Below, in pieces: positions 11,436-22,410 of a DNA stretch of 64,000 nt. The stretch is from assembly GCA_012295275.1 (NCBI GenBank), contig CM022679.1:25062407-25126406 (forward strand), written 5' to 3'. The stretch is from Chrysomallon squamiferum. Its lineage: Eukaryota > Mollusca > Gastropoda > Neomphalida > Peltospiridae. The notes beneath the pieces were generated by a model, which saw only the letters and a list, made by a program, of their open reading frames with translations, did no database searches and was not told where the DNA came from. The position numbers were made by a program, and so were the translations under genes. Positions within the stretch are counted from its first letter, which is position 1, and each line of letters starts with the position of its first letter.

Positions 11436-11640
11436 CATTCTGCAGATGTTATTGTGGCAAATGGGCGGCAAAAAGTCTTGAGGCTCTGGGAACAGCCACT
11501 GCATCAATAGGAGATAATAAGAATCATTGATGTAGGCAGAGCAGTGACAGACAACAACTGTTTTATTGGAGTACTCTGTGTCCTGCGATGACAAGCTGGT
11601 CTTCAAACTCTGACAGGTCAGTTGTAGATTAATAGTCACA
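11436..11640. promoter_or_regulatory. Complex-sequence island
   Basis: Non-repetitive sequence with 'attgtggcaaatgggcgg', 'gaacagccactgcatcaata' and 'gagcagtgacagacaacaac'. A minus-strand frame runs through it but continues into simple repeats and shows no domain. Candidate non-coding element. Confidence 0.3.
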
Positions 11641-11642
11641 TT

Positions 11643-11836
11643 AATAATAATAATAATAATGATGATGATGATGATGATTATGTTGGTGATGATATCAATG
11701 ATGATGATGATGATGATGATGCCAATAATAATAAAAATTATAATGATATTGATAATAGCAAGAGTAATAATGATGATGATGATGATGATAATAAAGGAAA
11801 TGGTGGTGATAATGATAGCAATAATGATGATAATAA
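11643..11836. repeat. Imperfect (ATG/ATA)n trinucleotide array
   Basis: About 190 bp of GAT/AAT triplets, punctuated by 'gttggtg', 'gccaat' and 'ggtggt'. Apparent proteins rich in Met, Ile or His are its translation. Confidence 0.95.
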
Positions 11837-11857
11837 ATGATTATGTGTGCATATGGA

Positions 11858-11912
11858 TGTGTGTGTGTCTCTGTGTGTGTGTGTGTGTGTTGTGTGTGTG
11901 TGTGTGTGTGTG
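11858..11912. repeat. (GT)n microsatellite
   Basis: GT array with single interruptions ('tct', 'ttg'). Confidence 0.95.
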
Positions 11913-12175
11913 TTGCTTTGTGTGTGAGATGTATGTAAAATATGAAACAACATAAATTCCCAAAGACCCTCAAAGTATACAAAGAAAAAATGTTTTGGAT
12001 TGGATTTTATGTGTAATGAGTTTTATGGGTACCTAAAAACTATTTATTAATTAGATAGAATAGGTGGTAAATTGACCAAATTTTCAGAGATAATTAATTT
12101 AATTTTTTACAAAAATTGAATTACTTTTAAAATGGAAAAGAAAATACTAATTTAAGTCAAATAAACAGATTTATT

Positions 12176-12228
<53 letters not shown>
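12176..12228. repeat. (CA)n microsatellite
   Basis: Pure CA array of about 52 bp, followed to 12380 by degenerate CTAT/CTGT/CTCT sequence. 11940-12175 is AT-rich with nothing recognised. Confidence 0.97.
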
Positions 12229-12230
<2 letters not shown>

Positions 12231-12504
12231 TCTATCTCTCTGCTTCTCTATCTGTTTCTCTATTTATCAGTTTGTTTGAATTTACAAATGTTTTCTATCT
12301 GTCTGTCTTTCTTTCTCTCTGTCTCTCTGTCTCTTTGTATATATCTTTATATCTATCTACATATCAATCTATCTATCCGATTATCAATAAAATCCCCTAT
12401 CTATTAATATTCACTAAGCCATTTAAAATAATCTTATCCTGACTGCATGACCCTCAGGTTTAATTAAACCATCAGAGGGTATATTATTCATAGCTTTCTA
12501 ATTA

Positions 12505-12595
12505 ACTCAGGGCTGGAACCAGGATTTGAACCCAGAATCTGCCAGCCTTCAGGGCAACATTTTGACCAATAACAGCCCGACCATCCCACCCACCC
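12505..12595 (-). mobile_element. tRNA-derived SINE relic
   Basis: On the minus strand there is a B-box-like 'gggttcaaatcctgg' (complement of 12519-12533). Upstream of it are 'ctgaaggctggcagattct' and an A-box-like 'gggctgttattggtc', with spacing close to that of a tRNA. No acceptor-stem pairing is evident, so this is not an intact tRNA. A polymorphic-looking CCCAC run (12586-12601) abuts it. The call rests on the B box; the family is not identified. Confidence 0.5.
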
Positions 12596-12679
12596 ACCCA
12601 CCAATGTATCTGCGAGCGACAACTGTAAATGTAATTTTGATGACCCTGCACATGAAGCGATGCATCTGAAATGGTCCAT

Positions 12680-13220
12680 TACATATACTAATGTTTTCTC
12701 ATTGAGGGAATTTCGAAGTCAATTGCATCATACAGTGGCAGTGGTGAGTGCTGTAATCCAATGTACATATCTGGCCACTTAAGTGCCTCTTCCTATGTGA
12801 TGTTTGATCAGAATGCTAATTTCGTTCATTTCGCTATTGATCCAGAGTATTTTCATGTTGCCTGTCATTCTTTCACCATTTCTCCTTTGTGATCAAACTG
12901 CAATCTCACAGACAAGAGAACACAAGTTCTGCCAAGTAGCATTAAAAACTAAGTCTTGTCTGCTTTGTAATGTTAATTCTAGAATCTTTACTTTTTCTTT
13001 CTTTTTTTGTATTTTTTATTACATAATGAAGTCAAATTAGACATTCAGCTGCATCGAATGGTAGTATGAATGTTTAAGTTATTTTGATTTTATAGCTCAT
13101 GATTCATTTTTCATATCACTTTGTATGAAGTTCACCCATACTTGCATACCAACTGTGCCACCAACACTATGCTACTGCTAAAATTACTGCTGGTACAGCT
13201 CTTCAGATGTTTTGAGATAT
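12680..13220. other. Unique AT-rich sequence, no gene seen
   Basis: Mixed sequence without an array. A 78-codon frame at 12804-13040 shows no domain and ends in T-rich low-complexity DNA. Confidence 0.45.
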
Positions 13221-13230
13221 TTGTTGATTC

Positions 13231-13452
13231 TAACTACTGCTACTACTACTACTACTACTACTATTGCTACTACTACTACTACTACTATTGCTACTACTAC
13301 TACTACTACTATTGCTACTACTACTGCTACTACTGCTACTACTACTACTACTTCTACTACTATTACTACTACTACTGCTGCTACTACTACTACTACTGCT
13401 ACTACTACTACTACTACTACTACTACTATTGCTACTACTACTCCTATTACAG
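13231..13452. repeat. Imperfect (CTA)n array
   Basis: About 220 bp of CTA/CTG/ATT triplets. All three frames on both strands stay open, giving Leu, Tyr, Thr, Val or Ala homopolymers. That is the expected behaviour of a triplet array and not evidence of a gene. Confidence 0.97.
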
Positions 13453-13487
13453 CAGTTGATGCCAAACTATTCCTCTACAAATACTAG

Positions 13488-13700
13488 GACTACTACCATC
13501 ATTACTACCACTATGGTTGCCACTATTGCTGCTGCTGCAACTACTACTACTACTACTACTACTACACTACTACTACTATTACTATTGCTGTTTCTACCAC
13601 TAATACTACTATTACTAATACTGTTATTATCTCCATTAATAAAAATCCAATTACTCCTAATATTAATAATAATGGTAACAGTAATAACAATAAAAAAAAA
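13488..13700. repeat. Second degenerate CTA/ATT triplet array
   Basis: ACTACC, TACTAC and AATA triplets continue after a short gap, purest at 13541-13567, then decay into ATTA-rich sequence. Confidence 0.85.
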
Positions 13701-13869
13701 GAAAAAACTTTTCAACTTAACTGAGTACCTAATTAGAATAAATCTTTCTTCTTTAAAAACTTCCCCCCCCCAAAAAAAACCTTGTTTTTAAATTAAAATC
13801 ACTCCATTAACGGATGCTCTTAACATCAAATTAATGTTTCAATTTTTTAAATTATTTATTGGAAATTGA

Positions 13870-14190
13870 GTAATTTCCCTTTGATTTCGTTTTCTTGTGG
13901 GAACCCAAAATGTCCATGTTGTCCAGTGTTTGTAAAGAAACACAAAGAGTTTACCCTTGCTGTGTGTATATCAGAAAACAGTGTTTTAACAAACTCAGTG
14001 GCCTTCGTTCAATATTTATTACTAAAAGTATAAATATTAGTAATCAGACTGCGCCAATCAAGGCTTTTCGATGACACATTTCACTATTGATCATGGTCAC
14101 TGCATGGTTGAGTGAGCAAGGAAACTGGTCAAGCATGCACGACAATGAAATAGCCATTTGAGATAAATCCATATAAATCAGAAGCAGAGA
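13870..14190. promoter_or_regulatory. Complex-sequence island
   Basis: Mixed sequence with 'gtgggaacccaaaatgtcc', 'gcgccaatcaaggctttt', 'cactattgatcatggtcac' and 'tcaagcatgcacgac'. It also contains two overlapping short inverted repeats (14011-14044). No open frame. Candidate non-coding element. Confidence 0.3.
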
Positions 14191-14279
14191 TGTCCAGAAG
14201 TTCTGTCTTAAAAGCAAATTGATGTATATGTGAAATGCAATTGAAACAGAATAATGACTAATGATAATTTTAAAGAAGT

Positions 14280-14520
14280 GAAGGGAAATTCATATAAAGA
14301 AACAAAAAAAACAAAAAAACCCAACACACCATAAAACTCAGACAAACAAACAAACAAAAAACAGCAACAAAAAGGCACAAAAAAAAAAAAAAAAAAATCC
14401 TTCCTTCCCTCAAAACCATCATTAAGTATTAAATAATAAAAAAGACAAAAAGACAATAATGAGACTGCTTGTAAGAAAAAAAAAAGAAGAAAAAAAAAGA
14501 AGAAAGAAAGAAGCATATAT
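14280..14520. repeat. A-rich low-complexity tract
   Basis: Runs of A broken by single C or G ('acaaaaaaac', 'acaaacaaacaaac'), a 19-A run near 14379-14397, and an AAG-rich end. The minus-strand frame across it is a poly-Phe artefact. Confidence 0.9.
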
Positions 14521-14529
14521 ATATATCTA

Positions 14530-15300
14530 TTATCTATTTGATTTTACAGCAGCCATTAACTTAAATGTAAACTAACAACCTCAGTGGCATTCTTATCTCT
14601 TACTCATACAGTGGCTGTTTTCAGATACTCTAAATCCTTTACCACCCACTGCCACAATAAGTCATAGCCCTAAACCTGCAGATAACTGAGACTGTATCCT
14701 GTTATCAGCTTCTGTAGGAGATAATTACTAAAATATCACCACTCCTTCTAATACACTAGGACTAACATCATTTTGGACAAACATCCAAAGTTCCTTATCT
14801 AGACAGGATAGCCAAACATATATATCTGAACCTTCAGTGAATAATACCAGCAACTCTGAAATAGCTGTCAAATGATGTCAGACATAATAACATTTTTACA
14901 ATTATCACAATCACTGTACCACAGTCTTCATTTTCCTTGCATTTCAGACAGAACTAAGTATTTTCAACTTCTGAAATTTCAGTTTCTATTTCTGATACAG
15001 TATATCCGTTTGGGAGAGAGTAATGTCTGACCTTCCTATATTGGGTTGTCTGCCCTTATTAATTGAGTTACGTGCTCTTGAGTTGAGGCCATTATCAGAT
15101 GTCACTGAGGTAACTGTTCACTCAAATACTACTTAGTCAGTACTGTGGCATGAGGTCCAGAATTTTCCCAATCCAGAATGGTTATTTATGAATCGAGTAA
15201 TGGATCAGTGTCTGACCAATTTAGACAGATTTTCTTTCTGTTCTTGACATCATATTCATGAACATTTATTTCTTATTATCTTATTTTCTTGTCTGTTTCT
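14530..15300. other. Unique sequence, possible old repeat body
   Basis: No open frame or array. The segment 'ggatagccaaacatatat' followed by 'ctgaaccttcagtgaat' (about 14808-14840) resembles 'ggattatatgcctaaacc' followed by 'ggaccttcactgaat' near 22359-22398, so both may be remnants of one dispersed repeat. The similarity is weak. Confidence 0.35.
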
Positions 15301-15339
15301 TCTACTGCAGCTGTGACTTCACGAATTACAGCAACCACT

Positions 15340-15720
15340 ATTTCTATTACACCAACTTCTGCTACCACCACTACTACTACCACTGCTGCTGCTACTACTA
15401 CAACAACTAATACTACTACTACTACTTTTGCTTGTGCTATCATAACAATGTAACTAAAACCATTATAACTGTCACTATTAGTACTGTTACTACAAAAAAA
15501 GTTAACTATTAATTTTTGCTTTTGATGGCATAAATATTAACAAAATTTCTACTACTTCTGCACCAAAACCACCACAGCCAATACTGCAACTATCCTACTA
15601 TTTGTCTACTGCAACTATTACTACTACTACTAATGATACTACTATTAATGTTACTTCCATCACTACTACTATCTTCACTACCACCACTATAACTACCACA
15701 CCACAATTATTTGTAGTTTT
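15340..15720. repeat. Degenerate ACT/CTA triplet-rich region
   Basis: Triplets 'actactac', 'ccaccact' and 'ctgctgct' recur over 380 bp, interrupted by unique DNA at 15430-15540. Less pure than the 13.2-kb array. 15721-16080 is unique sequence with nothing recognised. Confidence 0.75.
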
Positions 15721-16079
15721 AATGCTAGCAGTGTTAGTATACTACTATTTTCACTAAAACAACAACTAAAGCTGTTATTTCTATTAATACCCCTTCTTGC
15801 ACTGAATCACTAGTGTTATTACAGTATTTAAAGTTAGCTGTAGAGAATCTAACAGAGTTTGTACAAGGTTGTGAACTTTGCCTGACACTCAGTACCTGAT
15901 AACTTTATTTCCAACTAACCACAGTTAGTCAGTTTACAGCAGATTGTACTTCACTGATGGAACATTTGTTTGCTGATCTGTCTTCCTCAGTTTGTTCATC
16001 AAGTTATTTTCCTCAGACTTGCCAAACTGCTCCTTGCTGTGGTTTCTGTGTAGCGTTTCTTTTTGTTTAGAGATACTCA

Positions 16080-16287
16080 TTTATACAAACACAGACACAC
16101 AAAAGTACAAAGTGTGTATATGTGTCTATGTATGTATGTCTGTGTGTTTGTGTGTGTCTGTATGTGTGTGTATGTGTATACACACACTGACAGAAAGACA
16201 TACAGAGGCAAACATACACACAACAAGAGAAAAAGTTTAACCATGAAATAAGACACAGTTTCTAATACTTACTGAGAAATAGAAAGT

Positions 16288-16322
<35 letters not shown>
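16080..16322. repeat. GT/CA-rich tract and a 33-base poly-A
   Basis: Degenerate TGTG/TATG words at 16110-16190 are followed by CA-rich words and an uninterrupted A run at 16290-16322. Confidence 0.9.
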
Positions 16323-16326
<4 letters not shown>

Positions 16327-16627
16327 GAAAGAAATGTCTGGCTTACTTCAAAGATCTGAACTTAGTTGAGCCACTGATCTATTTAATGGAGCAGAAATGG
16401 AAATTTCTCAAAATGACAGTCAGTTGTAACTTATATGTCTCTTAAATGAAGTCATTTTTAGAATCAGACAGGACTTTAATTTGCAAGGACATTCTGACAT
16501 GAGATGCTAATTTTGAAAATCTGTGCAAAGAACTAAGTATAGATCTAATGTAATTGTTTGTTTACAAAAATAGTCTAAACAGATTTAGTATGCTTAAATG
16601 CTATTGTTAAGTTGGTGATTAACCTTT

Positions 16628-16935
16628 ATTAATAATAAAGTGTGATGATTAAAAAAAAATCAAACATCCTGATAATGCTTTGGAAACTAATGTTTCTTCT
16701 TTAGTGGCATGTTGTTATACACAAAAAAGCAAAAATAAAAATAAATTAAAATAAAATAAAATAAATAAATTAAACAAAAAAACCCCAAAAACCCCATAAT
16801 TATATAATAAAATTGGTGAATCTTTTGCTACTAATAAAGTAAATTGAAGATTAGAAAATCAAGTTCCTGATATTCTACTGGAATTTGATGTTTTTCCTCT
16901 TTAGTGTAATGACATTATAAACATAAAAATATGCT
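16628..16935 (+). repeat. Two-copy direct repeat, period about 200 bp
   Basis: 'taataaagt..gaagatta' with a following 'catcctgataatgctttgg', 'aactaatgtttcttctttag' and 'tggcatgttgttatac' at 16630-16730 is matched at 16830-16930 by 'ctaataaagtaaattgaaga', 'ttcctgatattctactgg', 'aatttgatgtttttcctctt' and 'tgtaatgacattataaac'. An A-rich spacer lies between. Diverged but collinear. Confidence 0.6.
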
Positions 16936-17214
16936 CAAAATTTTAAAAACTTGTGAACTAAGAAAATCATTGCAAAATTGCAAGTTCTCAATCTGTCTAA
17001 ATTTGTTTATTGGTTCCTTTGTTCTTAACATCAAAGATGCACTTTTGAAAAGTTGTTGTACTTTTACAGCCAAGTGTTTACATAGGTAATTTATCTTTAT
17101 TATTTTTCAATTCAGTGATTTTAAATGTATTTCATTTTGATTCCATTTGCTATGTATTTAATAATTTAATTTTTAAAAACTGAAATTTGGATATAAATAA
17201 AAGAATGTTAAATG

Positions 17215-17340
<126 letters not shown>

Positions 17341-17419
17341 TGCATGGAAACTAATGGATTACTCCCAAACACACCAAATAATTCTTATATCCTGGCCTAA
17401 ATGAAGAAACATCAATTTA

Positions 17420-17650
17420 ATTTCAATTCCAAAGATTACTTTTTGCCGTTTTCAAAAGGACAGCCATTTTTATGTGACTCCCATTATGTTTGAAATACCT
17501 CCTTGATGGCTGATCTCGCACTATATATATCAACAAGTGTGTCTGCTGTGTCAAGTAATCACAGAACTGAAGAATCACTGATGGTTTTTCTCAAGCTGTG
17601 GTCTTCTCTTTGTTCTGTACAAATGATACTTCTCTGAGATAAAAAAGAAA
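17420..17650. promoter_or_regulatory. Complex-sequence island
   Basis: Mixed sequence with 'ctccttgatggctgatctcg', 'gtcaagtaatcacagaac' and 'gaagaatcactgatgg'. No open frame. Weak candidate for a non-coding element. Confidence 0.22.
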
Positions 17651-17719
17651 AAGTCTAATTAGACTTTTTGGTGGTCTGAGAGATTCCATTATTTTTAACA
17701 AATAACTGTACTTTAGATA

Positions 17720-18175
17720 GTCTGGCCTTGAGGACAGCTTACAGTCTAACATGAAGGACATAGTCTGGATTCATGAATAACATTATATCTAAATTCATGA
17801 ATGACTTGTAGCTGAAATTCATGAATGATTTGTAGTTTAAATTCATGAATGATTTGTAGCCTAGAATCTCAAATGCCTGATGGTCTGGATTCAAGAATGT
17901 CTTACAGTTTGAATTCATGAACAGTCTGCCTTTGGGATTTTTTTAACGAGATTTATAGTCTGAATTCAAGAATGACTTACAGTTTGAACTCATCAATGAT
18001 TTATAGTCTGAATTCAAGAATGACTTGTAATCTGGGGCTATGACTGAAATACAGTCTGGATTCATCAGTGTTTTTGTAGTTTGGTTTCAGTAATTACTTA
18101 TAGCCAGAACTCAGGAATGACTCATAATTTGAAATCAAGAATGACTGTTTTGTAGACTCCACTCAGCTATGTCTT
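17720..18175. repeat. Degenerate 24-bp minisatellite
   Basis: The unit is approximately 'attcatgaatgacttgtag' followed by 'tctga'. The 'attcatgaat' landmark falls at 17769, 17793, 17817 and 17841, exactly 24 bp apart. Copies continue with growing divergence to about 18175 (roughly 18 units). The unit is a multiple of three but stops occur, so it is not coding. Confidence 0.9.
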
Positions 18176-18431
18176 GTAATGTGCTGTCTAGAATGAATTA
18201 CTATTGTGGCTTGAAAGGATTTTTATTAAGAATTGATTAATTAAAACTAACATTTGATCTCAGACTAATTTATACTTAGCAGCAAATGTTTTCCTGTGTA
18301 TCAAAAGGTGTATTTTGAAGTGTTCATGTTGCTGATTGTTTATTTTTGACAGCTGTCTTACCATTTCTAGTTGTAAGATCATCTGTAATAACCATTAACG
18401 ATAAACTATGTGACACTTTTACTAAGCAAAC

Positions 18432-18625
18432 ATTTTCATTCATTCATTCATTCATTCACCCACCCATCCATCCATCCCATTCATCTATTCATTTTTGTTT
18501 CTATACTTACAGCCATTGATAATTTTATTCATGGTTTTTAATTAATCTGTCCATGTCTTTGTTTCTTCATTTATTTCATTCATTCTTTTATCCATCCATC
18601 CATCCATTGATCCATTTATTCATTC
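18432..18625. repeat. (CATT)n and (CATC)n clusters
   Basis: CATT array at 18435-18458 passes into 'cccacccatccatccat'. A second CATC patch lies near 18592-18615. 18180-18430 is plain AT-rich DNA. Confidence 0.9.
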
Positions 18626-19540
18626 TATTATTCTTTCAGTTACATATAACCTAAACCATTAAACAGTGGTATATCCACATTCAAAAAAAATGAACATGTT
18701 TTAAATAAACAGTTTTATATTGCCCCAATATGCAGATTTAGTTATCTTATTTATTTTATTTTTATTTTTTTTTTTTTTTCCTCTAGAAGAAATTGCACTT
18801 TGTTTCAAATTTTCAGAGAATATTCCCAACACAAAACATCACTTTTCAGGAATTAACCATTTCTGACAAAATTTGGACAAAAAAGACAAATGTATGACCA
18901 CCACTGGTCAGCCTACTGGGACATGAACAATGTAATCTGCAGTGAAGACTTTTAATATCAGCCAAGTACATTTTCTTGTTTCAGGCATCCTCTGGCAGGC
19001 AAATTGTGAAAGAAAAAAAAAAAAAATATCATATTTTGCAGGCAGAGAGTCTTGGAATGATGTTGTTCAAGAAAAAAAAAAAAAAAATTAGAAAATACAA
19101 ATTAAGTGAAGAAGAGGATTATATGACGTTTCGAAAAGAACATTTTGGCCAGTCAATTGAAATAAAATGAAACAGTGCAGTTTGCTGGAAACTAATTTTT
19201 TTTTCTGCTTGAACAGAGATATTAATTTTTATCTTTGATAATTCCACTTTGATTGCTCCAGGTGTTGTTTTGGTGAAGAGAGTGGTTTTTTTTTTTTTTT
19301 TTTTTATTAATTTTAATTTTAAACAAATTATTGAAATAGAGAGAACTGTTAAAGTACTTGTGGGAAATCAAAGAATGTTGTATAATTTGTCTGATCTTTG
19401 TTTTTTTCTCAAAAAAAAAAATAAAGATGCATGAAAAAAGATTACTTGCTGCAGTAGCTTAGTATGAGTTTCTTCTTCCAGAATTCGTCATTATAAAAAT
19501 TTGATGACTTTAAATAAAAGGCATATTCAGATATTCATCA
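18626..19540. other. AT-rich spacer with homopolymer runs
   Basis: T run at 18765-18778, A runs at 19012-19026, 19072-19087 and 19410-19421, T run at 19287-19305. Short frames across them are Lys- or Phe-rich artefacts. No gene seen. Confidence 0.55.
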
Positions 19541-19554
19541 ATGCTTGCCTCCTT

Positions 19555-19815
19555 TTCTCCATCCAATCATCCATCCATTATTATCCTTCCTTCCCTCACT
19601 CCATCTGTCCATCCATCCCTCCCTCCATCCATTCATCCATCCATCATCCATCTGTTATCAATCTATTCTTCCCTCCATCACTCCATCCACCCAAACATTT
19701 ATTCATTTATTTGTTCATATAGTTATTTAGCTGTACTCACTCACCCACCCACTCACCCACTCACTCACTCACTCACTTTCTCTTTATCCACCCACTAACT
19801 CACTCACTTACTCAC
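19555..19815. repeat. (CATC)n / (CTCAC)n tetra- and pentanucleotide cluster
   Basis: CATC, CCTT and CTCC words over 19557-19695, then CACCCACT and CACTCACT words over 19735-19815. Three overlapping Pro/Ser/Ile/His-rich frames are translations of the array. Confidence 0.93.
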
Positions 19816-19849
19816 AGACATGTTCAGAAGTGATGAGGTGTATGTATGT

Positions 19850-20065
19850 TTAATGAAACCTTGCTGAGATGTGTGGACACGGAACTGGCCCCACTCTAAG
19901 TTTTTTTATTACCAGTTGAGCAGCAGACCGCGTAATCTTTGATAAACTGTACCTTGGTAAATTGGCCCGAACAGGAAACAAACCTGACAAGCCCACCATG
20001 ATGGCTTGATTCTTGTCATGTGACATGCAGCACTGAGTCACTGCTGAAAAACAAGCATCGATAAA
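19850..20065. promoter_or_regulatory. Complex-sequence island
   Basis: Mixed sequence with CpGs: 'gtgtggacacggaactggcc', 'gcagaccgcgtaatctttg', 'ccatgatggcttgattctt' and 'catgtgacatgcagcac'. A 92-codon minus-strand frame spans it, but I recognise no domain and the frame continues into AT-rich DNA. Either a conserved non-coding element or, less likely, a piece of an exon. Confidence 0.3.
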
Positions 20066-20099
20066 TGCTGAATCAGAGTTTAATGGTATTGTAGATATA

Positions 20100-20521
20100 C
20101 TTGTATTAGAGTTCATTAGTGGTGCCACATAAATGTGCCTGTATTAGAGTTCAGTGGTGTTTTAGATGAGCATTGTGTTTGGTTGTTGTAATGTGATTCT
20201 AGAATCTATAATTAAAAATGTTTAAGCACTCCTCTTGAACTGTTTTAGCACAAATGCTTTCATGGAACTGTGGTACCTTAGAGACAGTACATTGGTTGTT
20301 GTTTATAGAGAGGAATTGTCAACACTATAACAATAGGCACTATACTAAAAGTACAACTATTGTTTAAGACACAATCACTATTCTGGAACTGTTGTGTTAT
20401 AGAAACACAGTTTACAAAATCACAGCTGAATGACTGTTGTTCTGTAGAAATTATTGTAGAAAATGCTGAACCATACATCCATAGAAAATAATCCAAACAT
20501 ATACACATCCAAACACATTTC

Positions 20522-20555
<34 letters not shown>

Positions 20556-20690
20556 AAAAAAAAAAAACTGTTAGCTTCATTATCAAACATGAAAAATAAC
20601 AATTTTCATTATTTCACTCCCGCTATAGTAAACCTCGCAGACAGATATTTTATTTATTTCTCACTTGGAAGCAAACTACATGTATTTCAA
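20100..20690. other. AT-rich spacer with a 30-base poly-A
   Basis: Contains an uninterrupted A run at 20523-20552 and another near 20556-20567. 'gtattagagttca-t-ggtg' occurs twice near 20104 and 20140. No gene seen. Confidence 0.55.
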
Positions 20691-20990
20691 ATTAGTTAAC
20701 AGATTCTACATAATTGCTTTGTCACTTTGCGGAACACAGACAGACTTCGTTTCCGTTGGTAAATGGCATCTTTAGCAGCACAGAGCGGCAAGCGCCATTG
20801 TCCGAGGGTCCAAGACAGTCGACTCCGCGATGCCTGCCGATGTCCCATGTGCATACATGCTGGCACAAAATGAATGAGGTCTTTCTGTGCCAATTTGCCT
20901 GCCACTGTGTTATGCTGCTAATGCTGTCTGAATGAACTGGATAATAAAACAAATTGAGAAATATGGTGATAGGCAAGGGAAAGTAAACAC
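20690..20990. promoter_or_regulatory. GC-richer complex island, strongest candidate non-coding element
   Basis: About 300 bp of balanced composition in otherwise AT-rich DNA, with CpGs in 'tttgcggaac', 'gagcggcaagcgccattg', 'gtccgagggtcc', 'gtcgactccgcgatgcc' and 'ctgccgatgtcccatg'. Frames are open on both strands at once (73, 69 and 84 codons), as expected where stop codons are rare. None shows a domain. A coding exon cannot be excluded. Confidence 0.4.
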
Positions 20991-21218
20991 ATTAGGAACA
21001 GTTTTCTTGTACGTGTTGTGTGCAGCAGGCTCTTTCTCCTTTTTTTTTTTATTTCTTCCTCGTGTTTTTTTTTTTTTTTACTTTTAGTGATGGGGAGAAA
21101 GATTGGTTTGGCAAGAGACTACAAGGTTGTTTGATAAGAAAGCAGTTGTGAAAATATTGAAATTTGATTAATAATTATATGATTATAGGTTCTGGGTTAT
21201 AGTGTTCGAACTTGTAAG

Positions 21219-21321
<103 letters not shown>

Positions 21322-21499
21322 TCTTTTATAACAAAAAAACCCAAAACCTTGTTTGGATGTTGGTCATCTTTATCTCATTTCATTTTACATTTGTATTTAT
21401 CTATCCATCATTGATTCAGTACAAAAACAAAATACTACATATTTGTTCTACTTCTTATTTATCTGATGTCAATCCTTTAAGGTCCATGTATCTGTACTA

Positions 21500-21775
21500 T
21501 GGATCACTTCATCCATCCATCCATCTGTCCATCAATCCATCCATCCATCAATTCATCCATTCATTCACATATTCATTCATCTCTTCATGCATCCATCCAT
21601 CCATCAATTAATCCATCTATCCATCCATCAATTCAACCATTCATTCACATATTCATCCATATCTTTATGCACCCACCTTTTGTCGTTCTGACAGCTGCAT
21701 TATCTGTCCATGCATCCATCTATCTATCTGTATATATATATATATTCTTATCCGTTTATTTATCCATCCATCAGA
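21500..21775. repeat. (CATC)n / (CATT)n tetranucleotide cluster
   Basis: Repeated 'catccatccat' and 'attcattcat' words, partly organised as a larger unit of roughly 80-90 bp: 'catccatcaattcatccat', then 'tcattcacatattcat', occurs at about 21537-21580 and again at about 21620-21660. An AT patch sits at 21731-21745. Confidence 0.88.
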
Positions 21776-21779
21776 CAAG

Positions 21780-22225
21780 AAATTTACTTTTATCACTGTA
21801 GAGAAAGTGTAATTAAGCATAATTGTAAGAAATCAGTTGTTTGTGCATTAACATGCTTGTAACTCATTATTTAATCACATTTCTGTCACAGCAAATTCAA
21901 ATTTGATGTCCATGGCTAGTAATAAACACAGTTCCTAATCCCAGCTGATTTGCAATAAAAACCAAAAAGTGAGTTAATTTTTTCATTATATATTTTTTTT
22001 TGCTGTATAAATATTTATGTTAGAACTGGTAGTTAACCTTTCCAATTGCATTTTCATGTGGCTATAAACCAGTCCATCCTTACATCCGTTCCATCCCACT
22101 GGAACATAAGGTATTAATAAAACAATAGCAAGTATTAATGTGTCTGTGAAATATGACTTGAAGATAATGGACTGTGATATATTATTATTATTATTATTAT
22201 TTATTTTTCTGTTTGGTGGATATTG
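21780..22225. other. AT-rich spacer
   Basis: Unique AT-rich sequence with a small ATT run at 22181-22203. No gene seen. Confidence 0.5.
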
Positions 22226-22227
22226 TC

Positions 22228-22410
22228 TGTGTGTCTTGGTGACATAGCAGTTAGGTCATTTTTCCTAGAATCTGCAGGATCTGGGATCACTTCTCTGTAC
22301 AGATACCACTACAGATATATGTCCTGACTTCTAACTCTAACAGAACAATAGCATTGCTGGATTATATGCCTAAACCTTTATATTTGGACCTTCACTGAAT
22401 ATAGGTCTAT
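22228..22410 (+). mobile_element. Possible tRNA-derived SINE relic
   Basis: An A-box-like 'gtgacatagcagttaggtca' (about 22240-22259) is followed, at tRNA-like spacing, by a degenerate B-box-like 'ggatctgggatcacttc' (22278-22294). A tail with 'ggattatatgcctaaacc' resembles sequence near 14808. No intact tRNA fold. Moderately weak call. Confidence 0.38.

Noticed and set aside
11097-11639. 180-codon minus-strand open frame, the longest in the window
   Set aside because: Most of it translates TC and poly-A tracts (Glu-Arg and Phe runs); the remainder shows no domain.
12505-12595. Intact tRNA gene on the minus strand
   Set aside because: Boxes are present but no acceptor or anticodon stem pairs properly; a SINE relic fits better.
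13264-13791. 175-codon frame with a long Leu run
   Set aside because: Pure translation of the CTA array; neighbouring frames are equally open.
19850-20128. 92-codon minus-strand frame as a gene
   Set aside because: No recognised domain and no splice signals I can defend; kept only as a complex island.
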